From: Phoronis australis
Taxonomy: Eukaryota; Phoronida; Phoronidae
Assembly: GCA_002633005.1 (NCBI GenBank)
Contig: NMRA01000226.1
Coordinates: 549,004 to 613,003 of the forward strand
Length of the DNA stretch: 64,000 nt
Reading direction: 5' to 3'
Shown: positions 10,401 to 20,800 of the stretch, piece by piece
How positions within the stretch are numbered: the first letter of the stretch is position 1
Layout: each line of letters begins with the position of its first letter
Translations under genes and position numbers: made by a program
Notes under the pieces: model-generated
The model's database searches: none
Told to the model about the DNA's origin: nothing
What the model saw: the letters and a program-made list of their open reading frames with translations, nothing else

Positions 10401-12872
10401 TTAATTCCCATTTTTCAAGTGCTTTAAAGGAGCATGCCACCCAAAAATCAACCTAATTTGTATCGATTTAGATTGAGTAGTTCTATTCCATAACGACACG
10501 CGCAGTTGCGTTACCTGACACCTGACGGCAGACGGAGGTGTTGAAATTATCCATTTACGTCATCGGTTTCACACACATTCTGTTCAGCAGTTCACAACAC
10601 GGGTTACTGGTGTCAGCTTATCGCTTGGAATCATCGTTTAGCACCAATAAATCATCAAACTTCGATGTAAAACCCTTAAAAATACACCGAGTTCTTACAA
10701 AAACGTGTTGTTTTATTCCGCTCTTATGAATTTATTGGTATTTGGACACACCGTAGCCTACGAAGTTCGACAGGCCAATAAGGTCCGTAGCAGGAGTTTG
10801 GGGTATGTTCGGAGATAATTTCGAAGTATTTTCCATCAGATACAGACAGGAGAACCTAGATCTGTGTTGTTTAGACTTGTGATTTTCTGAGTTCTAAACA
10901 CAAAATGCTTGTTATCCTGGCCAGTGCCTCGGAGCCCGATCAGCCCGTCGCGGCCGGCCGGATTGACTCGTTATCCCGGCCAGTGGCTCGGAAACTGATC
11001 AGACATCACGAACTAACCAGCCAAAGTTCAGTGGAAACTAAACTTCCAGTCAAGAAAATACTGTACTAGTGAGCCAAAGTAATGTGCACGTGATTATGTT
11101 GGTGAATTAGCCATGAAACTGTAAATCTACTTACTCGAGGGCCACGAATTCAGTTCCGCTTTGACCACAGCACCGTCAGGGCAGAAGTTGTACATTGACA
11201 ATCATTATTTGTGTAATGTAAATGTAAATAAAGATTCCCCTAACACCTGGCCGTGGGATGGAAATCGAGTTGTTTCACAACAGTTTCTGCCAGCAAAAAC
11301 TAAATTAGCATGAGCTCACACGGCCTCGCGGTGTCCCGTCAATTAGTTTTATTGCACCCAAAGCTGGTAACGCAGTGATTTATTCATTGCTGGCTTCTCA
11401 AATCATTTGCACTCACGAACACTCCAAAAGCATTACAAATTGCATCTAATGAGACAGACTTTGTTTCAGTTTTATATAAGTATTGGTTAGGGTGAGAATA
11501 ATTCATTTTGAAACAGAACGCTGAGTAATAAACGCCAACATGGCAACTCGCAATCCCGACTTAGGACGAGCTAGAGCGGCTCATCAATCCCGACTTCGCA
11601 GGTGGATCGTTAAGTTTTACAGGCTATCAATTCGAACAGGAATACAGTGATGAAGAAATACTAGTGAGGCGCCGTGAACAAGCTCAGACAACGGAACGTA
11701 TGGAGTTATTTGGTAACCCGGCATTCGTGAGGCACAGTCGACGTCGTCTGCAGACCACAGATACGGAGATGTTTCACGGCCTCATACTTGCTATTTACAG
11801 CGTACATTTCATTCTTCACTGCCATGAGCCACTTCCTAGGCATTTCAGACTCTCGAGGACGTAAAAAAAACGATATACTCGCTTTCCTCGCGGCTGCTTA
11901 GTTCGGACAAGCGGGAACGATACACCGCAACATAGCGACATTCACTCTGTATATGAACCACTGACGTCGCTAGCGTCGTTTCTCACCTTCCTCACAGGTT
12001 AACGCGACACCTCTTGGCATGGTAAGGTCAACCATATGCGAGGCGATGTGGAAATAGACCGATTAAGACATCAAAAAAGACTAATTAAATCGGGTGGCAT
12101 TCGCCTTTAAACAGTGTTTTGAATGATCATGATTTCTCAAAATATTTGTCTGCTGGTTGCTCAGGTATAGAACTTGAATATGCCAAAGTTCATTTTGGCA
12201 CAATGTATCATTTATGGAAAAATGAGAAAACAAAATTTCTCTTGTTCACTGTGTTGTATCCTGAATTGATGAGTATTTACCATGCTTGTGGTCTATGGCT
12301 TTGCAGATTACGTGTATGAAAGATTGGCCAGGGAAAGCTTCAGTGACTGGACTGATCGAATTAGGAAGGAAAAGCAGCAAAAACACGGCAGAAAGTCAAG
12401 GCACTCGCAGCACAGACAGAACCAAAGGGAGGCGGAGGAAAACAGGAAAAAAGAATTTAAACGAAAACTGGAGGATGAACATGCGCAATATGTGGAGAAA
12501 AATACTCAAAAAAGCAAAGAATCAGAACGGACTATTCTCGTTATGAAAAAGAAACGTTACGAAGAAAAGTGGCTCAAGGTTTGTCGCATAATGGACGACA
12601 CGTGGCTGTCGTATTCTGATATCCCATGGCCAAGTAAAGGTAGTATTGATAACACTATTAAGATCATTGTATCTGATATCAACTTGGAGGACGATTACGC
12701 AAAGATCCGCAGACAGCTGAGAAGGGAACAGGTTCGCTGGCACCCTGACAAGTTTCTGCACACGCTCGGCTCTAGATTGCTAGTAACCGACAAGGAGAGG
12801 ATCATGAACAGGGTCAATAGGATATCGCAGGCTCTTAATAATTTGATTGATAAGCAACAGTCAGGTTTATGA
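4409..12872 (+). CDS. NFKBIL1: NFKBIL1 (NF-kappa-B inhibitor-like protein 1)
   Basis: Five exons: 4409-4584, 6377-6477 (or its copy 6907-7007), 7354-7484, 9993-10089 and 12307-12872. Phases fit throughout and give 356 codons (human protein about 381). Exon 1 starts MKIKKKHVKKLVEL and carries the first ankyrin unit (DDGSTLLHLACKLGHDHCMR). Exon 2 has the second (CDCHGDLPLHVAAQRA) and exon 3 the third (IRNNDGKTPRSVL). Exon 4 encodes the acidic helix (EMEDEYCEGLGKYE) found at the same place in vertebrate NFKBIL1. The last exon has a long Lys/Glu/Gln-rich helix, then DVPW-like 'SDIPWPSKG', and a DnaJ-like end with QVRWHPDKF and ISQALNNL. Vertebrate NFKBIL1 is a nuclear protein linked to NF-kB control and mRNA processing. 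The duplicated exon 2 is probably an assembly artefact. An upstream coding exon cannot be excluded, but this ATG gives a normal length. Confidence 0.9.
6178..7236. repeat. 529-bp direct duplication across the N at 6707, containing NFKBIL1 exon 2
   Basis: 6178-6706 and 6708-7236 are both exactly 529 bp and differ at only a few positions (for example CTATAG versus CTACAG at the exon 2 acceptor). The single N sits exactly at the junction. Exon 2 is 101 nt, entering at phase 2 and leaving at phase 1, so two copies cannot be spliced in series without breaking the frame. This points to two allelic contigs placed end to end. Confidence 0.9.
8618..9155. repeat. Dispersed repeat family A, copy 2
   Basis: Lies in NFKBIL1 intron 3 and aligns along its length with 1330-1895. 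The opening hairpin (AAAGCTGTATAAATATACGGCTTT) and the GAGTAAACTAA and CTGTTATTCTGCAG blocks are shared. It has no meaningful coding capacity. Confidence 0.75.
9403..9478 (-). mobile_element. tRNA-derived SINE head
   Basis: On the minus strand the sequence contains a strong polymerase III B box (GGTTCAAATCC) followed by CACCTTGCCCC, with an A-box-like 'TTTAGTAGTTAAAGAG' about 40 bases upstream. That is the spacing of a tRNA. The cloverleaf is not intact, so it is a tRNA-derived repeat head, not a tRNA gene. Confidence 0.6.
10424..12110. mobile_element. TTAA-flanked class II element, copy 1 (non-autonomous)
   Basis: About 1.68 kb bounded by TTAA at 10424-10427 and 12107-12110. Inside these are imperfect terminal inverted repeats: AGGAGCATGCCACCC on the left and, read from the right end, AGGCGAATGCCACCC. 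TTAA target duplication is typical of piggyBac and Kolobok elements; the ends do not start with CCC, so Kolobok is the better guess. It sits in NFKBIL1 intron 4. No transposase is seen. Near 11600-11720 an open stretch reads GYQFEQEYSDEEIL, which recalls the start of the P2RX7-like intracellular domain common in invertebrate multicopy genes. The second copy is at 29555-31233. Confidence 0.85.
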
Positions 12873-12977
12873 CTAAAAACAGTAAAACTTGCTAGGGTCT
12901 ATAAGATTTCGCAGGCTCTTAATAATTTGATTGATAAGCAACAGTCAGGTTTATGACTAAAAACAGTAAAACTTGCT
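12810..12977 (+). repeat. 84-bp tandem duplication of the NFKBIL1 3' end
   Basis: 12810-12893 and 12894-12977 are two units with a period of exactly 84 bp. Each contains the codons for ISQALNNLIDKQQSGL, the stop TGA and 24 bases of 3' UTR. The first copy holds the real stop at 12870-12872, so the second copy is untranslated. Confidence 0.9.
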
Positions 12978-14531
12978 TAAGTAGGATCCGTGCAAGTTGG
13001 ATATCTGTTAGTCGGGTTTTTCTTAACTCGTAAAAAAGGTCTGCAGTACAGTTATTCTAGTTCATGCACTCTGAACTTCAGAAAGTCGGGTTTGATCCGA
13101 CTGTGTGGCAGAATGATTGATTAGTTTAAGTAACGCTTAACCACATTTTGTTCATGGCAGCCGAACACACGAAACATGTAGCGGGCTTCACTAACATAAG
13201 GATTGATACCACAACAAAATGGAGAGACAGTGACATTAGTGATACTACGCTGACATAAACAAGAAGCGTTGCTCTTGTGTGCCTTCCCCAAAGGAATGGT
13301 CCACATTCACATGAGACTGACAAGTAGTGCCGCCTGGTTGCACTAGCTGGAACTTCATTTGCATAGTAGTGGTATGACTAAAAAAAGTAAAATTGTCGTT
13401 TATATCATGTTATAGGTGCAGACTTTTAAAGTTATTAATTGGATGCTCATCGATGCCATTTTGATGTCAAAAATAATTCTTTGCATTCACTAGATTCACA
13501 AACAGTGAATAGTTTGCAAATAAGACATCAAGGTTCGGTGCTCGCTGCTTTGGTGATTTTCGTTTACTACTCATGCAATGAATTTACTCTCCACATTGCC
13601 TTACGTACTTATTAAGTATAGTTTCCAGATGTACCAAATCCTAATAATTTGTGCTGTGGCTTACAACATGTAATTCACATGTTATGTTCCAAAATTAGTT
13701 GAATGGGTATTAAAGGCTTGTTCTTTGGGCGTTTGTGTTTGGTATCTTTTTCAGTATTCTGCACAACTCTGAAGACTTTCCCTACTGCAGGGCAGTCGCC
13801 ATTCCTAGTATGCAATAAGTTAGGCATTTTTACTTTTCCTATTTTAAAATACTATTAGGTTACTCAATGTAATCCTCTGCTTTAAGCAACTATAAAGTTA
13901 ACTTACCTCCTGTGACAAAAAAAATTTTTGATTTGACCTTCACTTACTGTATAAAGTGAAATTGGCCACCTGCCAAGTTATCGGTTGATTAAAAGAATGC
14001 AAGAACTCACAGTTTGTTATTGCTTAAGATCATGCTCTACTATATATGGACTTTTCACATGGGGTCATTGTAATCGCCAAGCATGATCTTCAGTAATAAC
14101 AAACTTTCAGTTCTTTGCAAACCAGAAATCACTTGTCTCTGGTTGATCACTGCATATGTTCAATTGGGTTACAACACGGTAGGCCTAACAGTCTGCAAAA
14201 GCCTGTAGGACGGATTGTATTGTTTAGAACCTTTTGTTTGATAATTTCCCGCCATTGCCAATAGACGGCTGTTATTTATTTTGCGAATCCCGTGTCAGAG
14301 GTATCCCGCGGGATCATCCCTGCTTTCTCAACATGGTCTGACCAACAAGTATCTATGGTCCAACAGACTTGTGTTTTGACTCATTGAACTTGCTGGGTTA
14401 TTGTTCATATGTAGTAACCTGTTCCACCTATTGTTATGCCAGTTGTCTCTAGTCTGGCATCAAGATATCCATAACATCTTGTCCACACTGGTTGTCCTTC
14501 ATTGAATAATTGGTTGTGGGTTACTCTTTAG
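12978..14531. other. NFKBIL1 3' flank, with one foldback repeat
   Basis: AT-rich with no convincing exon. A foldback structure occupies 13998-14118. Upstream exons of the unrecognised plus-strand gene at 14532 may lie here, but none could be identified. Confidence 0.4.
13998..14118. repeat. Imperfect foldback repeat
   Basis: A left arm (GCAAGAACTCACAGTTTG, then TTATTGCTTAAGATCATGCT) and a right arm (AAGCATGATCTTCAGTAATA, then ACAAACTTTCAGTTCTTTGC) are imperfect reverse complements of about 40 bp around a 40-bp loop. It has the structure of a miniature inverted-repeat element. Confidence 0.65.
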
Positions 14532-16866
14532 AAACCTGGTAGATAGTTGGCATGCATTTGTTGTACTGGACAATGACTATCTGGGCTGCTTAACACTTGT
14601 CCGGAAGGCCACTGAACAGGAGGAAGTTGTTTGGAACAAAATACTCAAAGGTGCATTCTGTGGTGAGGCACTGCACTTATTTAGCACATAATATGGCCAA
14701 CCAGTGAAATTCTACTTTTAAATTTCTCCATTAAACCGAATAGGATCATCAATTTCTTGCATTTTGCAGTGGGTGGATGTCAAAAACATTTAGTAAGTTC
14801 CCAGTTTTACCAGAAAAGTATAAATCAGCTTTTGAAAAATTATAATTTTGTCCGTTATTGTGCGAAATAATTAGGTGTAGTGTGAATTATCATGGCATTT
14901 TGCCTCTCTGACAAGATCAGTCTCTTGTGATTGGGATATAAGCAGGCAAACTTTCTCCAAAAATATGACTACCACAGAAAAGTGAATGGATGGCTTCTGT
15001 GAGTGTTGAAATGTAGGAGTGAACGACATCTACACACTCACAAACTTTTAATTACTTTTTCCACTCATACAAAACCAGGCTGATACTTAAGTATTACACT
15101 TCGTGGTATACGACTGCACCCCATTGGTTTATGGTCACAACCAGCATTAACTTTCAGTTTTAATTTAAATTTAAAAAAGGAAAACTGCTCTCCACAAGAA
15201 ACAATTCACAACTGTGTATGTTTACATTGTGTGTTAAAAAGAGACAACATGATGTTTGAGTCTATAATTATGTTTAATAACTGCACTAAGATATTTTACA
15301 CGTCGTCTAAACATTTTATAATCGCTTGCTCGACAGTAAATAGCCGTACAATGAACCCGCTCCTGGTTTCCAAAACATTATGTTGTAGCTGAAGTTTTCT
15401 ATAATCTAATGAATACAACGATACAGTTTGCCTAGAATTTGCTGAATGGAACGTTTTTAAAACTTGTTTAAAAACGAGCAAGCAACTGTATAACACCACA
15501 CTAAAGGTACGTGCACACGCACAACCAATTAATTATTACTCTTCTCCACAGAAAAACAAATTAAACAACATTGAAATGCATCATATCCTCCGATGTTCTT
15601 TCTCATCTGACAAAATTGAAATTGGGCATCAGTGACCTTTTCTGAACGATAGCAAGAAACTATTTCGTCACACTATGGCAGAAAGGTCAACATGGGTCAC
15701 ATTAAGGTGCATTACGTACATGCATGTTTGGGCCAGTGTGCCTTTGTCAGAGTGTTTTTTTATAATGCATACAAGCTTCACTTAACATTGGAACAGGTAG
15801 TTACCTCTTGAATAATATGTATGGGTTAAACTGGGACCATCTAGATGTCTTTAAATGTTGACTACTACTACTACTGAGCGCACATCAGCAACTATTTGTA
15901 AAAAATAATTTGCCTCAACCCCAGGTTATTTTACGAGGTCCATGGTTTTACAACAAGTGAATTAATTAAAGAAGTCTATGGTGTTTAACAAATAGGTGCA
16001 TGCATCTAATTCTGGAAATAGTCGCAGCTTAGTCACTGTGGCATAGAGGCACAGGAACCCAAATATGCACATAATATACGGTATGACAAATCATTTTGGT
16101 TGACCAATTACCTGGATAGCAATTACCACACTTATGTCTGATGAGTTGTCATATTAAGCATGTACCCAACAAAAATAGAATTGGTCAAATTCTAGTCATG
16201 CATGGATCGATCAAGCTCTCTTATTTATAAGTCTCATCATTATTACAAACCAAAACACTGAAATTACATAAACCAAGCAAGAAAACTACCAGTAATTTTA
16301 ATGCAAAAATCATTCTGGAAAACACTGCAGTTTTTTGCTTAATTGCATCTAGGCTTTATTTGCTAAAGTTTGAAAAAAAATGTCTAAACCAAGGATCTAA
16401 CGATTACTTAGCTGGGCAATTAACTGGCTATTAAGATATCGAGGACAGGACATTTCTCATACTTCACTCACCAATGACACTTCAGCTTAAAAGCTGCCAT
16501 GGCAATAAAGCCTACATGAAATTAGGAGAAAAACAAGATGTGCTTTCCAGAACGAATTTTAAACATTGAATACTTTCACACCATAAATGAATTGTACATC
16601 TAAAATTGATTGATTTGTTTATGTCCTTTTTAATATGAACGTGTAAACGTTGTTAAAACCAAGTTGGTATTTTTGTACTTACAATTTAGGACCATCCCAG
16701 ACAGAAATCTTTGTGCTGGAGGTAGGAAAATATATTGTTACATTGAATGGCCTTGTTTCAGAAAAGTCGGGATGATTCTAGGAATCCTGTCGGATCATAC
16801 TGCATCCATGGATACTTCTCAAGTTTATCGAACATTCTGCCGTCACAGCCCCCTGCACAGCAGTAA
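14532..16866 (+). CDS. Unrecognised gene, three 3'-terminal exons
   Basis: Three short open stretches have splice signals and matching phases: 14532-14650 (AG acceptor, AAAG/GTGCAT donor, 119 nt), 16690-16721 (32 nt) and 16762-16866 (105 nt, ending TAA). Joined, the first exon includes SWHAFVVLDNDYLGCLTLVR and ends VVWNKILK; the second adds GPSQTEIFVLE; the third begins KSRDDSRNPVGSYCIHGYFS and ends LPSQPPAQQ. Composition looks coding (hydrophobic blocks, few low-complexity runs). The first exon needs two bases from an upstream exon that I could not find. I do not recognise the family. It lies between NFKBIL1 and the NADAR gene and converges on the latter. A pseudogene fragment is the alternative. 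Confidence 0.4.
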
Positions 16867-17560
16867 AATGTCACAGCATATGGAAGTAGATGAGAATTAA
16901 TGCAGCCAAAAAATTTGAAAAAAGCAATTAAAGGCACCAACAAATATGAGAAACTCCAATATGGCATGAAAACGAGGTCGGAGAAGCTACTCGTCAGATG
17001 TTGCAACAATGTGCCAGTAAATACCATCAGGTGTCACTATGTAATCCGGCAACACCCTATTATCAATTAGTGCTACTGCATGTAACAGCTTATAACATCA
17101 ATGTTATATGCCAAACAAAATTTTAAAAACACACGGGAAGTAATAGGACGGATTGTCAAGCGTACTTGGTTTTAGGAGTCTTAACTGACCAGCTGGTTTC
17201 AGTCATTATACAAATTACATCTAAGACACATAAAACAAAGTGCAAATTACACTCTGACACTTTAGTTATGTTTACAAACAATATACATGATGTACAATCA
17301 TGTAAACATTCTTTCATTTCCGACGCAGAACTGCTTTCTGACTAAAAGCTTGGCATCATAAAATTACTTTAATCCAAAAATCCATCATGAAAAAAGCGTC
17401 ATTCCTTCAAACTAAGGACTACAATTTTGTTTTTGTCTTTGACATGTTTCAGTTTCCAAAATAAAACACAATATCCAACTTTTACGGATTCTTCGCCATT
17501 TGGTCTCTAGAGTCAAAACAATATTTTCTTCACAAGCCAAGGCGTAACCTACATCTCAAG
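14651..17560. other. Mostly non-coding stretch apart from the two small exons at 16690-16866
   Basis: 14651-16689 would be an intron of the putative plus-strand gene. 16867-17560 lies between its stop and the last sequence relatable to the NADAR repeat tail. No other exon, RNA gene or element boundary is visible. Confidence 0.4.
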
Positions 17561-17858
17561 CTAGCAATGTATCATCCCTTCGTCTCTCTCTCTCCCCATA
17601 ACAGACTGCAGCGCTTCTCCAGCATGGAGATCAGATACTGGTACCATCTCTTGCCCATCCTCCTCACCCTCAGTTTTTTTCTTGTCCTTTTCTTCTTCAC
17701 ACCACATTCATCAGATGACAGCACCATCTGCTGCCCATTCTTTTCACACTCAGTCTTTGTTTTTCACACCACATTCATCACAGGCCAGCACCATCTCTTG
17801 TCCGTCCTCTATACCCTCAATCATTCTTTTTCATTTTTCTTCACACCACATTCATCAG
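17561..17858 (-). pseudogene. Out-of-frame continuation of the NADAR repeat tail
   Basis: Beyond the stop at 17861-17859 the 69-bp repeat continues for about four more units on the minus strand, each starting ACTGAGGGTGA or close to it and containing ATGGTGCTGG and GATGAATGTGGTGTGAAG. Small indels, including a 17-bp loss at the stop, put units in different frames. The last unit is open as EEDGQEMVPVSDLHAGEALQ and ends MIHC then TAG at 17563-17561. This is a decayed, or mis-sequenced, older C-terminus. Confidence 0.7.
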
Positions 17859-20800
17859 TTACCAGCACCATTCACCCTCAGTCTTTTTCTTCTTTTTCTT
17901 TTTTTTCTTCTTTTTCTTCTCACCAGGTTCGTCATCTCCACCCTCAGCTGACTTCTTTTTTTTCCTGTTTACCACACACCAGTCATCAGATGCTGGTGCC
18001 ATCTTTTGCCCATCATCTTTACCCTCAGTCTCCTCCCAAATCTCAAAATCATCGGATGCCAGCGCCATCTTTTGCCCATCCTCTTTACCCTCAGCTGACT
18101 TCTTCCCATCCCATTCGCCAGATGCATGCACCATCTCTTGCACATCTTCTTCACCCCCAGTCTTCATCACCACCTCATATCCATCAGTAACTGGCACCAC
18201 ATTCTGCATATCCTTTTCACACTCCACTGACATCTTCATGTCACAATCAACGGATGCCAGCACCACCCCTTTCAGATCCTCATCACCATCAGTTGACCTC
18301 TTCCCCATCTCACATTCAATGGATGCTGTCACCATTTTTTCCTTATCCTCTTCACCCTCTGTTGACATCTTGTCACACTCATCTGATGCTAACACCATCA
18401 TGTGCACGTTCTCTTCATCATCAGAGGACATCTTCATCATCTCATGTTCTTCAGTTGCTTGTACCACTTGTGGCCCATCCTCTTCAGAGGCAGATGACAT
18501 CTTCATCATCTCAGGTTCTTCAGTTGCTTGTACCACTTGTGGCCCACCCTCTTCGGAGGCAGATGACGTCTTCGCCATCTCACATTCTTCAGTTGCTTGT
18601 ACCACTTGTGGCCCACCCTCTTCGGAGGCAGATGACGTCTTCGCCATCTCACATTCTTCAGTTGCTTGTACCACTTGTGGCCCACCCTCTTCAGAGGCAG
18701 ATGGCATCTTCATCATCTCACATTCTTCAGTTGTTTGTACCACTTGTGGCCCACCGTCTTCAGAGGCAGATGACGTCTTCACCATCTCACCTTTTTCAGA
18801 TGATGGCACCATTTCTTGTGCCCTCTTTTTACTATCAGCTGACCTCAGTGTCTCCCTGACCTCAGTAATAATATACCCCAGCTGGTTGGCGCCTCTCCAC
18901 TGTCTCTTGTCCCAAGCCCTAGCGTCATTCGCACTCAGCCCAATGCCCCAAATTTTGTCAAATGGAGATGCTTCAACCAAAGTTCTTTTTCCAGTATCCA
19001 TCAGCTTCTGCTTCAAATCAGGGTTTTGTGAGAACTATAAAAATATTCATGAAAAAAATATTAAATATCAGCATAAATCCACAATTTAGAAAACAAAATT
19101 ATATTTTTTATTTCTTGAATAATGCACTTTAATTTGGCAATATGAAAACAACAGCCCAGATGCGCTGTCTACAGCTGCTAAGTGATGACATCTATTGCAC
19201 AATACCACAAACACTCACCTTAGCCATATTTCCTCTCTTAACAATTTCCCTGCAAAATTGTCCCCAATAAATGTCATCAAAGTTGGAAACTTTTCGACCA
19301 AGAGCTTTCTGTTCCTTTGGGTCTTGTGTAGCCAGGATTTGGCGTGCCATGTAGTAATCTTCGAACACAACTAGAGAGAAAATGCACTGGATGACACAAA
19401 AGAAAAACATTGACATTTTATGAATAAAATTTCAGACGAGCACTCACAAACAGTGTCTTAAGGAAAAAATACACACCCTTTGAAATGAGTAGTTTATAAT
19501 CATATTACATTTCATAAATAAAAAAGATGATGCCCATACCAACCATAAGTGAAAATTTTAATATCAACTATGCCTTGAGCGTATTAGTTGTTGTATTTAT
19601 TTAAAACACTCGTCACCAGTTTTGCAGGACAATTTCAATGTTAATTGAAAATTTCAAAAATTCGTAGGTGTGCGCTAAGCTGAATGAGGGAGTTAACCCG
19701 GTGAAACACGGTATTAACACAGTGAGCTCGACCATGAAGTTTTCAACAAGAGCAACGCTCAGCATTGACTGCACCCACAAATGCACTGCAAATGAGGTGC
19801 TTCTAGGGGTGTTTATTTGTGTCATAAAAATGGCTACTATATGGTGCAAGTTACTTTGAATCCATCAAAAAAGGGAAAATGTCACCGTTTTTTAACAGAA
19901 AGCTATATATTTACCACATTTCATGAAAATCCTTCAATGAACTTTAAAGAAACAGTGGAAAACTGAAAAAATGAAAGTGCCACTAGGGGGCAAAGCGTTC
20001 GACAGATCCACCTGAAAGTTGCCATATTCCGTTGTCAACTTCATATCAATGCAGTTGCTAAATTTAATAAAAAACTGTAGGGTTCTTAGGAGATACAGCT
20101 AAAGGCACAAAAAACTGCCACTAAGAGGTGCCATGGTAACCGAAGTTGGAAAATCATTGTCAACCGTTCTCTTCACACTAAGAACATATAAGCCAATTTT
20201 CAAAATCATCCTAGGAGTGGTTTAGTTGAAAGAGGGTAGATGCCATGAACAAACTTGAAAAGAGTAAAAATGGTCACTAGAAGGTGCAAAATATGTCGAA
20301 TCCGTCTGAAAACCGCAAAATGTCATCGTTCCAAATTAAAAGAAAGCTACTTAAAAAATTTCAAAATTCGTGTTAGCTTTATATAAATGCACGTGCTAAA
20401 TTAAACAAAGATCTTGCAGAAGGCTTAGAGATACAGGTATGGGCGCAAAAAAACAAAACTGCCACTAGGGGGTGCAACAGTAGTCAAAATCATCGGAATA
20501 TCATTGTCAGCCGTCCTCTTCATTGTAAGAACATACATGCCAATTTTCACAATCATCCTTAGAGTGGTTTGGTTGACAGAGGGACGGATTTCAAAAAACA
20601 CATTCAAAAACAAAAAAATGGCCAATGGGAGGCGGAAAATACTTTGAATCAATCTGAAAATGAAAGTCTAGAATCACCTTATTAAAAGATGCCTATATGC
20701 CAAATTTTATGGAAATCTGTTGATGACTTTTTAAGATAAAGTGGTCGTAAAAAAACTAAAGTTGTCACTAGGGGGAATACCGGTAGTCTGATCTGTCTGA

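Noticed and set aside
17567-19089. Long plus-strand ORFs of 201-283 codons rich in Ser, His, Thr and Pro
   Set aside because: They are antisense shadows of the NADAR repeat tail; the repeats keep other frames open.
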